From: Periconia sp. R9002
Lineage: Eukaryota > Ascomycota > Dothideomycetes > Pleosporales > Periconiaceae
NCBI GenBank assembly: GCA_023627715.1
Contig: JAMAHW010000044.1
Location: 234,942 to 298,941 of the forward strand
DNA: 64,000 bases
Reading direction: 5' to 3'
The notes under the pieces were generated by a model. The model made no database searches. It was given only the letters and a program-made list of their open reading frames with translations, and was not told where the DNA came from. Positions within the stretch are counted from its first letter, which is position 1. Each line of letters opens with the position of its first letter. Both the position numbers and the translations under genes were made by a program. This document shows positions 1 to 11,610 of this stretch, in pieces.

Positions 1-498
1 ACGGCTGCTGGTGAACCTTTTATTCCGCACGTAGAGGCCCTCATCAACAGAGGCCAGCCCATCTCGGTCTATCAGTACTGGCAACTCAACAAGCGGAAAG
101 TAGCTCTACAGAAGCGCTTCCTCGACCTCTGGAACTCGACCCAGTCACTCCAATCGAAAGGCAAACCTATTGACGTTCTCCTGGCCCCTGTCATGCCGCA
201 CTCTGCCGTGCCTCATCGCACCTGCCGCTGGGTAGGCTACACGAAAGTTTTCAATGTGGTAGATTATCCGTCTGTCGTGCTGCCCGCGGGCCAAGTGGAC
301 AAGGAAGTCGATGCCGAGGCTGCAAAGGAGATGACTAGTTACACTCCACGGAATGCGCTGGATCAATGGAACTGGGAAAATTTTGATTTGGAGCGCATGG
401 ATGGAATGCCGATTGGGGTACAAGTTGTTGCACGGCGGCTAGAGGAAGAGAAGGCTCTGGGGGCAGCGAGCGCGGTAGAGAAAGTGCTGCGGGGGTGA
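1..498 (+). CDS. Amidase (acetamidase/GatA-like), C-terminal part only
   Basis: The reading frame is open from base 1 to the TGA at 496-498, so only the last 165 residues are in the window. They read as the C-terminal part of an amidase-signature hydrolase, which cleaves carboxamides to acid and ammonia. The tail has the family's LLAPVMPHSA segment (a DVLLAP/P-type strand), a buried 'NVVDYPSVVLPAG' stretch, and 'MDGMPIGVQVVARR' near the end, matching the usual GLPVGLQLVGR block. The Ser-Ser-Lys triad and Gly/Ser-rich signature would lie upstream, outside the window. No intron is needed in this part. It is followed by about 520 bp without a gene. An acetamidase or fatty-acid amide hydrolase role cannot be separated on this fragment. 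Confidence 0.85.
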   Translation, partial: TAAGEPFIPHVEALINRGQPISVYQYWQLNKRKVALQKRFLDLWNSTQSLQSKGKPIDVLLAPVMPHSAVPHRTCRWVGYTKVFNVVDYPSVVLPAGQVDKEVDAEAAKEMTSYTPRNALDQWNWENFDLERMDGMPIGVQVVARRLEEEKALGAASAVEKVLRG

Positions 499-1019
499 AC
501 TGGAGGTAGCATCTAGCATCGCAGAGTATTTTTACACTGGGTATCGACACAAGCGGACAAAACCGAAGCTATGAATATCTAGTCATTGAATACGTCTTCC
601 AATGTAAAGCAGGCCGTGAAATGAGAGTGGCTGAACTCACTCTGTCTCGTAATCAGAACCATTCACTGGTTATCGTCATTAATACGGGCCTATCGATATG
701 GAGTAGTCCATGTATCCACCCCCACCTTGACTCAAGATAGCTAACTTCATGTATGTACGTTTTTTCCTCTGCCAGAGTCGACCGGATTGGGATAGCTGTC
801 GCACAGGGTCGAAGCTAGGAGAGGGGTAGCTGAACCCCCTCATTTCTATCTCTTTTTCTGTTCACTCTCCTTTTGATTGCCTCATCATCCACCTCTGTTT
901 TTTGTTCACTACCATCATTGAATAATCTCAATCCCTACAGCTACCCTTGTTTTATACGATTGTAAAAAAGAGAATTCCTATATACCCCGAACCTCACTAT
1001 CTTGCCAATTACCACCAAC
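499..1019. other. Intergenic, promoter side of the deacetylase gene
   Basis: This stretch carries the amidase 3' flank and the 5' flank of the next + strand gene. It becomes pyrimidine-rich (CT tracts at about 850-960) just before the ATG at 1020, as is common in fungal core promoters. No gene or repeat is seen. Confidence 0.5.
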
Positions 1020-2060
1020 ATGGGCAAAAAACGCGTCCTCGTAAGCTACGGTGTCGACATCGATGCAGTCGCAGGTTGGCTAGGATCCTACGGCGGCGAA
1101 GACTCAACCTCAGACATCAGCCGAGGGCTCTGGGCCGGCACAGTGGGGACCCAGCGCCTCCTCAAACTCTTCGCCAAATACAACATCAAAGCAACCTGGT
1201 TCATCCCAGGGCACAGTCTCGAGACCTTCCCAGAAGACTGCGCAGCGGTGCGCGATGCTGGCCACGAGATTGGATTGCACGGCTACTCTCACGAAAATCC
1301 CGTCGACATGACGTTCGAGCAGCAGCGCGACGTGCTCGACAAAACCTACAAGATGCTGACCAAGTTCTGCAACGGCAAACCCCCCCGCGGCAGCGTGGCG
1401 CCGTGGTGGGAAACCTCCAAGGAAGGCTGCGACCTGCTCCTCAGCTACGGCATCGAGTACGACCACAGCATGTCGCACGAAGACCATCGCTGCTACTGGC
1501 TCCGCACCGGCGACGCGTGGACCAAGATCGACTACAGCCAAAAAGCCGAGACGTGGATGAAGCCCCTGGAAAAGGGGCAGGAAACAGGGCTCGTCGAGAT
1601 CCCGGGGAGTTGGTACATCGATGATCTCCCGCCTATGATGTTCATGAAGAAGAGCGCAAACTCGCACGGCTGGGTCAACCCCCGCGACGTCGAGGCCATC
1701 TGGATGGACCACTTTGACTACTTTTACAGAGAGTACGACGAGTTTGTTTTTCCCATGACGATTCATCCCGATGTTTCGGGTCGCCCGCACGTGCTGTTGA
1801 TGCATGAGAGGTACGTACCTTAACCTTGACCCCGAACCAACTCCCTCTTCAGTCTCCACCTCCATGCTAACTCGCAATTAAAAAATAGGATCATCGAGCA
1901 CATTAACAAGCACGAAGGCGTAGAATGGGTCACTATGGAGCAAATGGCCGATGACTTCAAGAAAAACAACCCCGTCCCCCAGGGCGCGAAAATGCCCGCA
2001 CCCCCGGGAGAAATCCTTAAGAAACAGCAGGACGGGACGGCGTATAACCCTGGGTTCTGA
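1020..2060 (+). CDS. Polysaccharide deacetylase family protein (PgdA-like)
   Basis: Two exons (1020-1810 and 1889-2060) give 320 residues. The intron 1811-1888 starts GTACGT, has TGCTAAC as branch point and ends ATAG; the phase is kept (an Arg codon is split). The start is the ATG at 1020; no earlier in-frame ATG exists. The protein has a NodB-type fold: '[12 protein letters not shown]' with the probable metal-binding Asp near the N-terminus, '[14 protein letters not shown]', and the His pair of the HGYSHE motif around residue 95. This arrangement, with a [11 protein letters not shown] stretch, matches the intracellular subgroup that includes Helicobacter PgdA and many fungal homologues rather than secreted chitin deacetylases. 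There is no signal peptide. Members hydrolyse N-acetyl or cyclic imide-like bonds; the substrate here is unknown. Confidence 0.88.
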
Positions 2061-2715
2061 ATATCCAAAGCTCATGTACCTTCTTTATGGAAACAATTCA
2101 CATTTTCTAAAAGTTTAAACCGCTTCCAATCCACGTGTTACGCATGCTATTGTCGCGAATTCACCTCCAATGACTGTTCACCCGAACTCAACGTTCCGAT
2201 TCCCATTCCGAAGCCCCCCGCCCTCGGAACCTCACCTCGGAACCCCGCTATCTTCCCACCCAATCACACACCCTGCCCCTCTCCGCTCCGGATAATCAAT
2301 TCCCCCCATTCTCAAACTCCAACCCCCACTCCTGCACTTCTGCACCATCCATCCCATCATGCATCATGCAGTGCCAGCGTGTCCGCTTATTCCGTTCCCC
2401 ATTCTTCTATCAATGATCAATCTCTCGGGAGACGAGAATGCCCCCACCTAGCTCCTCACGCGACGCTACGAGCTAGCTGCTGTATGTACGGTACCCTAGT
2501 TTGATAGGATGGCGGGGAGCTTACTTAGTTTGAGGTTACGTATGTGATGGGTACAAGCGGGATTGATTGAGGGAAGATACCTACATGTACCGTGGCGGAG
2601 AAGGTATGTAGAGTGGGAACGGAAAATCGTCTGTTTGTTTGTCTACATCTTTTCTTGTCCTTTGGCTGCAAGGGACTTCGCTGAGGGGAATTGGTCTTCA
2701 CTGTTTATGAGAAAT
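2061..2715. other. Intergenic
   Basis: Cytosine-rich runs (about 2200-2340) then an AT-richer part lead into the monooxygenase start. No supported gene; a frame open from about 2563 has no ATG before 2707. Confidence 0.5.
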
Positions 2716-4189
2716 ATGGCACGGACGAAGCCGCAGCCTATGCAGCAGAAGACGAGGGCGGAGGGTGAGAGGTTGAATGTAAGTGTTTGAACAACTACAT
2801 GTTATCAAGATTTCCCTAACTCTTCAGGTCCTCATCATCGGCGCAGGCCTCGGGGGCCTCGGAGCCGCCATCTCCATCCTCCTCCAAGGCCACACGGTGC
2901 ACATCTTCGAAGCGGCGTCGGAAATTGGCGAAGTGGGCGCAGGAATCCAATGTCTACCCAACAGCTCGCGGGTGCTGATCTCCTGGGGTCTCGAGGAAGC
3001 TTTGAGTCGCCACGCCACGCGGCCCAAGCAATGCAACTACCTGGGCTGGAAGGGGAACAAGCTCGCGCACATGGACTTCCACGCGTACGCGGATCAACTC
3101 GGGACGCCGTTTTGGGACTTCCATCGCGCCAATTTGCACTTGGAGTTGTTGAACCGGGCGAAAGAGTTGGGCGCGGGGATTACGACGAATGCGCGGGTTG
3201 TGGATGTGCAGTATGAAAGTGCTGGTGACGGCTCGACGAGAGCAGTTGCAGTGCTGGGTGATGGCCGTCGACGCAGTGCGGATCTGGTCGTTGGCGCCGA
3301 CGGGATCAATAGCAAGTGTCGCGAGATTTTGCTCAACAGACCCGATCCCCCGTTACTGACGGGCGATTTGGCCTACCGTCTCCTGCTCAACACCGAGGAC
3401 ATGATGAAGGATCCCGAACTGAGGGGGTTCATCGAGGACCCGCAAGTCAATTACTGGATGGGACCCGATGCTCACGCAGTAAACTACGTCCTCCGCGGCG
3501 GCAAGCTCTTCAACATGGTCCTCCTAGTCCCCGACGACCTCCCCGCCAACGCAAACACCCTCGCAGGCAACGTCGACGAAATGCGCGCCCTCTACAAAGA
3601 CTGGGACCCACGCATTGCTAAGCTACTACGCCTCTGCTCCTCCGTCACCAAATGGCGACTCTGCATCCGACCAGGGCTCGACCCAACATGGTCCCACGCG
3701 TCCGGTGCCTTCACAATCCTCGGCGACGCCGCACACGCAACACTCCCCTACCTCGCCAGCGGCGCGGGAATGTCGCTCGAAGACGGCCACGTCCTCGGTC
3801 TGTGTCTCGGCAAACTAACCTCCAAATCCGACGCCGACAAAAAGCTCGCTCTGCAAGTCTACGAGCGCTGCCGGCGTCATCGCACCGAGCGCGTCGTCGC
3901 TAGAGGAACCACGCAGCAGCACCTGTACCACGTGCACGACGGCCCGGAGCAGAAAGAACGCGATGACTTGCTGCGCGCGTATTCAACCCTAGGGAACGCG
4001 CCAGCCACTAGCCAGGTTCTGGCGCAGAAGAGCTTGAAGGAAGAGGGCGATCCGTTTCCGTGGCGCTGGGAGGGTTGCGGGAAGTGGTTGCTTACGTATA
4101 TCTGCGAAGACGATGTCGAGGCAAGGTGGGGGGAGGTGGCGAGAGAAGGGGATGGGAAAGGTGGTGGTGAGGTTAGGGCTGTTTTGTAG
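2716..4189 (+). CDS. FAD-dependent monooxygenase (salicylate hydroxylase-like)
   Basis: Exons 2716-2778 and 2828-4189 encode 474 residues. The 49-nt intron 2779-2827 runs GTAAGT to CAG with CCCTAAC as branch point. I chose the ATG at 2716 because its context is better than the in-frame ATG at 2707 (three codons longer). The protein is a class A flavoprotein hydroxylase: the GAGLGGLGAA dinucleotide-binding loop follows directly after the splice junction, a 'GADGINSKCRE' DG motif lies mid-protein, and 'LGDAAHATLPYLASGAG' is the GD motif that holds the FAD ribityl chain. These enzymes use NAD(P)H and O2 to hydroxylate aromatic rings; salicylate or 6-hydroxynicotinate-type substrates are typical of this clade. 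There is no signal peptide or C-terminal membrane anchor. The aromatic substrate cannot be told from sequence. Confidence 0.92.
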
Positions 4190-4654
4190 GTGGAGTGACT
4201 GCTGCTGCATGCGGTGGTTTGTAAAGAAGAGGAGGGTGGGTACGCTCGTTGATCAAACCGAATAGGGGAACTGGTTGAATCATCCCTCTGATTGAGAATT
4301 ACCTTCACGTGATTCTTGAAGGGCATTCTCAGTCATGGGGATGATTTTACTTTTTTTTGGGCTGTTTGGTTTGATGGGTGGGTGTACGCATCGTACTGTC
4401 CTGGAAGGGGTGGAGAGGGAGGTCTTGTGGGATGTTTTCTCATTTTTCTTTCTTCGTTGTCGTGTTTTTTTTTTTTTTTTGGTTTGGCATTTTCACGGGC
4501 GTTTGTTCTGTTTTTTTGTTGTTGGTTAGAGATTTTACCGCATCTATCCATTTTAGGTAAATAGCAATGTCAGACACACACATCCTTCTTTGAGTGAAAG
4601 GCCACATTACGTGCCTCGTTGTATACATGTATACCTATATAACATCTTCCATAG
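4190..4654. other. Intergenic, low-complexity
   Basis: 3' flank of the monooxygenase followed by GT-rich and T-rich low-complexity sequence (T15 run near 4466-4481). Short frames here translate to homopolymer-like peptides and are not genes. Confidence 0.5.
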
Positions 4655-4858
4655 TACTGCTCCATCGTTCAATCAATCACTTCTCTTCCAATCCTCTTAG
4701 ATCGTATAGTGTCCTCTAACAATCCTCTGCCTATTATCACAGATGCTTTGGATTCGTGCAGGGATGGGATGTTGGAGGCTGCGGAGGTGGAGTTGTGTGG
4801 GGTGTTAAGGGGGTTGTCGGAGGAGGTTGGGGTTTATAGGAGGTTAGTAAAGGCTTAG
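4655..4858 (+). pseudogene. Coding-like relic, C-terminal fragment of an unknown protein
   Basis: A frame of 67 codons runs from just after a TAG (4652-4654) to the TAG at 4856-4858 with no ATG that could start the N-terminal part. Its translation looks like real protein: 'SITSLPILLDRIVSSNN' followed by 'DALDSCRDGMLEAAEVEL' and 'VLRGLSEEVGVYRRLVKA', that is a hydrophobic segment then two amphipathic helices. It also has an acceptor-like CACAG at 4738-4742 preceded by TCTAAC, so the second half could be a last exon. No matching upstream exon was found in the following-from monooxygenase flank. I read it as the tail of a decayed or unrecognised gene; family unknown. Confidence 0.35.
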
Positions 4859-6151
4859 GTGGGTGTTAGCTTTAAGGATTGGGGTTTTTTATCCTTGGTG
4901 GATTCGTTTAGGCGCGGATATTTGTAGAGTTTCTTTATTTGCTATACGCACATAAGACTAATATGCGTTTCTATATGGATCTGCGCTTTTTGCATGTATG
5001 TCATGCTCAGGGTACGTAGAATGACGTTGACCGGGTGCATTGTAAAATGAGTGGTCTTATCGGATTGGACACCAGAATTGAGAAGAGGGATGAGAATTTC
5101 ACGTCTACCTTACAGGGTTCTGTAAAATAAGAGAAAAAAATTGTGGAGTCAGGTGTATCTCCCTATGAATGAACCAACAGACAAGTCGTCTAATGCAGGC
5201 TTCCTATACTTATGGATACAGATTAGGATCTAATATTAGGTCGCACAGATAAGGCGGGCCACCAACATCATAAAGCTTTTTTTAAGGGCCTAAAAACTTA
5301 GCTGAGCCGTACAAGAAAAGGGGTCAACAAGACGAGTTTGGCAAATAAATACGCCTCAAGTGAAGTTATTGGTCTCAGCAAACCGAAAGGAGGGCGGAGA
5401 GGGTCTGATGCTTAGAAGAGACCTAACTAATCGCATGTGTTGATTATGCATATTAGGCCTAATCTTGGTCCCGTATAGATGGAAGAAGCTTGTTTCCTCG
5501 CGATTGAGACTACAAAGGTAGGGCATTCACTCATCCTAGATGTGATAACATAATTGTGTTAGGGCACTCCGTGAGGTTGGTTAGAGCGTTCTGAATGGAA
5601 AATGTTGGTTAGACTTCGCTGGTGGGTATCTTCCTACTATAACTTAATTGTACCACCCTAGATAAACCATCGCGATTCGTTGCAAAAGTGGAATGATAAC
5701 GATTTGAAAATGAGGTTCGCTGCCTTAGTTGAGCACGAAGGTGCCTTGTGGTATCCTGATCTGATTTGGCCCCCATTCGCACCTGAACACCCTAGTGCGA
5801 TACATACAAACACCCGACTCGCTATCCCCTGTGAGAGATGATGTGTTCGAAAACAACTAGCGTGCAGCTGGATGATAGGGTTGTGTACCATCAGCACCTC
5901 TTCTGTTCAATTGGCGCGGATATGTCCTTTCCGGCCGCCTAAAGACTACTGAAGTCAGCACTCGCGAAAGGCTGTGCCCTTGCAAGGTTACCTGTCAGAT
6001 TGCGTAATTCTGAAGTATGTAGCTGAACTGGTGATTGACTTGTTGCGACCCAGGTATGACCATAATTTCCGAATTTGAGGATATAAGAAAGGAAGCAATT
6101 GCGAAATCATCACAATGCAATTGTTTCTCATCGGTTCTTGTTACGCTCAAG
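4859..6151. other. Intergenic, AT-rich
   Basis: About 1.3 kb of AT-rich sequence without a supported gene. It ends as the promoter of the secreted GH79 gene. No clear repeat was found in it. Confidence 0.45.
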
Positions 6152-7891
6152 ATGTTAAAATTCAGTGTATTATCTAGTATATTCTTCCTCGCTATCACCC
6201 ACGCAGATTCTGTAGTCCAATGGAATCTGCCGTCTTCCCCTGGGGATGCGCAATCTGTACCACAAGACTACATCGGGTTCGGCATAGAGATGAAGAGCTT
6301 TCCTGACTTTGCAGGTAAGCCACACCTTTCTTTTGCCCGACACCTGTATCAGGTTTTTAACTTACACTTGTAAGGTCGAACTGAGCCGAATGCCTTCTCA
6401 AATTTCATGCTTTATCAACTCTCCAAACGTACCAGTAGCTCTGTCCCCCTCCGCATCGGAGGAACATCTATGGACAACACTCGTTACGAGGCATCCCAAG
6501 ATGACGCGTTTATAGCGACTGGTTCAAAGGACTGTCGTCTCCATCGCGAAGGCACCATCGGTCGCTCATGGGTCGAAAAGACTTTTGGAAATCTGAACGC
6601 TTCATTCACGCGCTACACTCTCGATATTCCCCTCGCTCGTTTCAACCAGTCTAATGGTGTCGAGTTTGCTAGAGACTGCATTAACGCCATGCCGAGCAAA
6701 ACGCATCAGCTTGACGCGATTGAGATTGGTAATGAACCAAACCTTTATACAAGCTACCCAAAACCGCCGTGCCCGCTGGGTGAAGATAGACCAAAAGGGT
6801 GGGGTACGTTGGATTACGTGAAGCAGTGGAGGGACTACGCGACGAACCTTACCCGAGATATACAGACGCTGAAAGAGAGTGGACGGAAAGATTGGTTCCA
6901 GGGATTGTCGGTTGCGTCGGGATATAAGCCAGATGAGTGGGATTTGAAGTAAGTGGTAGACTAAAACACCGCAATGGGGAGGGAAACTAACAAACTGTAA
7001 TCAGTGACGATCGATGGAATGCACTCACAGAGGGAGGATACCTCAAAACCATTTCCCAACACTATTATCAAACGCGCGCGGAAGGAAATGTGTCCGGCAA
7101 GTATCACTTCATCTGTCCGAATCTCACCGTGCTAACAATATACTGCATCAGATTACCCTCCCGACCACCTAAACACCGTCAACGGCCTCGAGAAAAAGTT
7201 CCGCCACAACATCGACTTCCTCAAGAATCATAAACCCAACACACCGTTTATCCTTGGCGAAGTGGGCACCGTCATCAGTGACAGCAGAAGCAACGACAAT
7301 CATAACCTCTTCAACCGTCTCGGCTCCGCTCTCTGGACCTTTGACTTCCTGCTTTATGGTATGACTATGGGTATCGAGCGCGTGTCTATGCAAATGGCCT
7401 CCAACTTCCCCATCTCTGCTTGGCATCCTGTTGACCAAAAATCTGTCCATGGAAGCTACTACGGATTGGTTGCAGCCGCAGATTTCATCGGTAAGCAAGG
7501 GAGCCTGAAGATTAAATATTTGTCCGCCGAGGGGCACGATAATATTGCAGGCTACGCGGGGTTTAATGGAAACATGTTGACTAAGGTTGCTGTGGTAAAC
7601 ATGAACTACTGGAAGGAAGAGGGTAAAGGGGAAAGACCCAAGAGAGATGTGCAGCTAACTGGGCTGGGGAATGATGTGAAGAATGTGAGGGTGAGTAAGT
7701 TGACGGCGCCGAATGGCGCTACTGATACGAATATTCATTGGGCGGGAAAGAGGTGGACGGCAGAGAATGATGGAAAGGAGTATAACGATGGAGAGGAGCC
7801 TGTGGTGATTGAAGTCAACAATGGGGCACCGGTCAAGAACGTTGTCGTGGGGGCCTCTGAATCTGTGCTCGTGGAGTTGCTAAGGAACTGA
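6152..7891 (+). CDS. Secreted GH79 beta-glucuronidase-type glycosidase
   Basis: Four exons (6152-6314, 6375-6948, 7005-7096, 7152-7891) encode 522 residues. Introns 1 and 2 are GT-AG; intron 3 (7097-7151) is GC-AG (GCAAGT donor, TGCTAAC branch, CAG acceptor) and is the only choice that keeps the frame. The N-terminus is a signal peptide (MLKFSVLSSIFFLAITHADS), so the enzyme is secreted. After it come 'VPLRIGGTSMDN', the acid/base segment 'AIEIGNEPNLY' (Glu of NEP) and the nucleophile segment 'FILGEVGTV', both on the (beta/alpha)8 barrel, then a C-terminal beta-domain ending 'NVVVGASESVLVELL'. This is the GH79 pattern of fungal exo-beta-glucuronidases and related enzymes, which release glucuronic or 4-O-methylglucuronic acid from plant arabinogalactan side chains. 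Substrate is inferred from the family. Confidence 0.88.
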
Positions 7892-8401
7892 TCGTAGCAG
7901 ATAGCCTATCAAGCATCTTTCGGTGGAATGAGGGGTTTTCCTTTCATAATGTGTCCAACTGCGACATGCTTTTCTTAACTGTTTGTTTCTTGTTGTTACT
8001 TTAGGGCCTCCTCACTAGATAGTAGATCTGCAGGTTTTCATCAGGGTCAGAAAGCATTTTAGACTCGATTTTGCGCACTAAGAAGACAGCAGCAGTGATT
8101 GGCTTTCATAATTTGGAACACCGTCAGCAACTGCTACGTGATAATGTTCTGCAGATGCAGCCTTTACCAAGTCATATATTAAATAAGTTGTTGACATTGA
8201 ACTCAACGTATGGCACACAGAAATTCAATCAAGGTATAGCTACTCAGTATGTAATACAGGCCTATTTATGCGCTGTTATGCTAGGTAGCTAAATCATATG
8301 CGGGGAACAAGCATGTTTGGGAGGGAGAGTCAAGTGAATACGGCGGTCAATTTCCGCGCATAAATTCCTACGGGGGAGCCGTTTGTATTGTCGACATTGC
8401 T
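7892..8401. other. Intergenic between two convergent genes
   Basis: 3' flanks of the + strand GH79 gene and the - strand MmgE/PrpD gene. AT-rich, no supported gene. Confidence 0.5.
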
Positions 8402-9813
8402 CTACCCTGTGTATGAACGAGCGAGGGCTCCAACGTCGGTCACATTCACAATTCCCGCATACGCTTCGTATGCTTTCTCGGCCCGTCCTGATCCAATGAT
8501 CCTCGCAATTTGCTCGTTAAACTTGGTCTTGAGAAAAGCCTCATCTAGCGGATTCTCATAGCTGCCAATCGCGTGCTCGATGTGGTACTCGAGCTTCTTC
8601 CCGTCCGCAAACTCGATAGCGACGAAGGCCTCATGCTCCTCTACGTTTCGTCCGATGTGACCGCCACCTTTCCTCGTAGCTCAATGAAAGTTGCGTTGCG
8701 CACTGCTTCATCGGTGAATTGCGCTGGAGTTGCCTCTCCATCTAGCAGAGCTACCGCGGCGGCATGGTACACGCTGAACTTGCCCTCGAGCCCTGTTGCC
8801 GGCGTTATGCGATCTGTCAAGAAAAGAACCCGTGGGGCTGTACGAGCGGTAACGTTGATGATGTCTTGAATTTCCGACCCTTGTTCGAGCGCCTGCTCTC
8901 GCAGGTGGATCCAACCGTCAATCGCCGCGTGCACGATGCGATCACACGGATACGGTTTGAACGTGTTGAGAGATATCTCCCACTGCTGGCCCAATGTGTC
9001 TACCTCTGCTGTGATATTTTCTCGCGTACTTATCACATGAGACCATCCTCTGGTTGCTTCAAGCCCTTCTAGCGAGCCGCCAAAGCCTCCGTGCGCCAGC
9101 ACGGCAGCAACCAGCCCATTCTGCGCTGCCCGGCCGACATGAAAGGGCTTTGTATCTGTTCCGAACGAGGCTTGGATACCCGTCACTTGTACTGAGGCGA
9201 TGAATATGGTCTGTGCAAGCTGCGTGACATTGAGATCGAGAAGCTTGCCGACAGCGACTGCAGCGCCGACGGAGCCCACTGTACTGGTGATATCTGCCAT
9301 ACAAGTCAGTATTTGGTCATGCCTCTATCACTACTTCATTGGGAAGCTGTGGGTCATACGCCACCCAGCATCGTAATGCTCCGGAAAAACAGAAACGCCA
9401 ATCTTGCACTCTGCTTCCACACCAGCAACAAATGCCGCAACGAAGTCTTGTCCCGAAACAGGCGCCTTCCATTCCGCAGCTACCAGTAGAGCTGATAAAA
9501 CTGGGCCCGAGGGATGAATCGGACTGTCGCGATGTGTATCATCGTAGTCGTCCGCGTGGGAAGCTATTCCGTTGATGAGCGCCGCGGTTTGGGCGTCAAC
9601 GAACGCGTCAGTGCCCATAATGGTTGAGTTGCCAGAAATCGTTGAAATGGATAATACGGCCTCGAGGATCACTGCAGGGGCGGTTTGTGCGTAACCTCCA
9701 ATGGCACAGCCTGCCCAATTGTAGATGCTCTTGACTGCGATGTCCTGGATTGGATTAGGAAGGTCGGCGAATTGAAGAGCCAGTGCCCATGTTGCAATTG
9801 CTTTGGTAGCCAT
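8402..9813 (-). pseudogene. MmgE/PrpD family gene (2-methylcitrate or aconitate-like), frameshifted
   Basis: Exon 1 is 9360-9813 and exon 2 starts at 9293; the intron 9294-9359 (GTATGA to GGCAG) joins 'HYDAGW' to 'HITSTVGSVGAAVAVG', the family's conserved GWHxTxTxG site. N-terminal helices, 'NGIASHADDYDDTHRDS' with the catalytic-region HxxDxDD, and 'FKPYPCDRIVHAAID' are all present. At 8641-8643 the frame meets TAG right after 'AVTSDET'; the next bases in the other frame continue as 'EEHEAFVAIEFADGKKLEYH' and run on to the natural end 'GALARSYTG' (stop 8402-8404). One missing base between 8639 and 8646 explains it. Family members (methylcitrate dehydratase, cis-aconitate decarboxylase) are 440-500 residues; this would be 448. 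Either a recent pseudogene or an assembly error. Confidence 0.82.
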
Positions 9814-10903
9814 GGTCTAGAAAAAGGATCGATTGGAGAGTGATAGAACAGAGTGGACAATGCGAGCAGGGCGAAGATGAATCTGGTCCCAAGTCCTCTT
9901 ATATTTTGCCCTTCAAGCTTGTCGCAAATAAGCTAAAGTTAGCTCAGGTTTGTTTGCACTTGTTCCACGAATGACCAGCTAGAGATGCTTCTCCCTGTAT
10001 ACTATGGCCTATGGCTTACCCCTGTGATCTGCAGATTGCATTTTTCTCCGCAGCTCTCTCTATAAGAAATAATCCGTGGTAAAATTCCATGGGACATCAT
10101 CACCACCCAGTCAAGTTTACCCCGTGCTTGTGGTGGGTTTTCATTGATCTGCAGTTCTATGGAGGAAGCTGATTCTGGAGAAGATGGTCTGACTAGAAGG
10201 AGGGGATCGATTGTGATCGTGTCCTACAACTGACTTTTAAGTCGGTGCTCGGCGTCAGAGTAAGGTCCTTTCTGCAGGGGAGTTCACAAAGAAGAATTCT
10301 GACAAGCATCACATGTACTTGAAAGGGAACGCACAAACCTTTCAACTGTCAATGAGTCTTTATATCGTGATTTCCCTGTAGTAATTGCGAAATAATTTGT
10401 CAAGTAACAAAACCTCCACCTACTGTATTTTCACGAAATGACGCTTTGGCGTCACGGATACTAGGCTTCAGGTCATTAAGTGCTAACCAGATCGACGCTC
10501 TTGGACAAGACAAGGTCGAGAGAACTTCGCGGGGATCTGTCTGTGGTAATTTGCGGGGAATTAGCGTTCAGACGAACCTCCACAGAGAACCGCCTCGGAA
10601 AATTCGAGGTACGATTGTCTCTCTAGTCTAAAAACTGCGCAAGCTAGTAAATTCATCTTAGGAGATAAATCTTTGTCCCTATGCCTTACAGAAGTCCCGT
10701 TGGTTTTTTGTGCTGTTCCTACCCCACTTTGAGTAGAGAATAACAAAATCTGCAACAGCTCAAAACACGTGTGAACTATGAGCAAATTGTCTCAGAAATT
10801 AACAAGGGTATTCTCCACCTTCTTCTCTATGGAGGTTCTCATAGGAATGTTGTCATAAAAAAACAAAGAAGAGTAGTGCGCCATCTATACGAAGTTGAAT
10901 CTG
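9814..10903. other. Intergenic, promoter side of the MmgE/PrpD gene
   Basis: AT-rich with no supported gene. Short frames around 10446-10785 have no protein character. Confidence 0.45.
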
Positions 10904-11011
10904 TGTGCCCGTCCTGGCCGAAGACGTTACCAAGTGTTACCCCTACCTGTGTCGATACCCAGGGTAGCAATACTCTGTGAGGATCGAATTCAATTTCATA
11001 CGAAGTTGAAT
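10904..11011. repeat. Dispersed repeat, copy 1
   Basis: Similar to 13728-13845: both contain TGYCCGTSCTGGCCGARGAC, then GTTAC, then a CGATACCCAG block followed by CAATAYTCTG and TTCATAC, in the same order and orientation. This copy is also flanked by two exact copies of ATACGAAGTTGAAT (10887-10900 and 10998-11011). Element type unknown; no open frame. Confidence 0.5.
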
Positions 11012-11610
11012 TTCAGAAGAAGGGAGTGGCATTTTTTCTTAAATAAAACATCTGACTGCGTCCAGTTTATCCCACGGTGACTAACATTACGACCTATGAA
11101 TTTTTTCTGACCCCTGAGTGCCTCTCGTATCCACTTCTTACTACCCCGCCCTGCAGCCTCGCACCCCCTGGCGCCCAACTCGTTGCAGTGCTTACTATGA
11201 AACCGCATGTAGGTAGGACTCATACCTTGAAAAGATGGCAGATGATCTATGCGCCGCTGTTGGTAGCGGTTGCTTGGGTTCGTTGGCCCATCTTGCTGTA
11301 GTTGAGCGCTATTCTTGCCGTCTTCTCTTTGCTCCCAAGCCAGGAGCTTCACGGAAACCAGGATTCAAATTTAAGCCTAGCCCGTACTGTATGATAAAAG
11401 AAAAGGTGAGGTGATGGCTGTTGAACTCAGTAGGTTAAAAGAGCAGGTCTAAGATGTCTCCTATATTTGCGTGTGCTTATGTTTCAACCTATCTAATCCA
11501 CAGCTCAATATGTACATCTGCGTGTAACAACAAGAAATAAAGATTCATTCGTTGTTTGCTATGAGAAGAAAGTCGTACCAACTCTGCTATCTACTAACAA
11601 TAAACATTTC
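11012..11610. other. Intergenic
   Basis: 3' flank of the - strand secreted-protein gene. No supported feature. Confidence 0.45.

Noticed and set aside
1110..1877. 255-codon minus-strand frame over the deacetylase gene
   Set aside because: Antisense shadow of a GC-biased real gene.
4621..4634. Perfect 14-bp palindrome GTATACATGTATAC
   Set aside because: Several such palindromes are expected by chance in 64 kb and nothing nearby supports a site.
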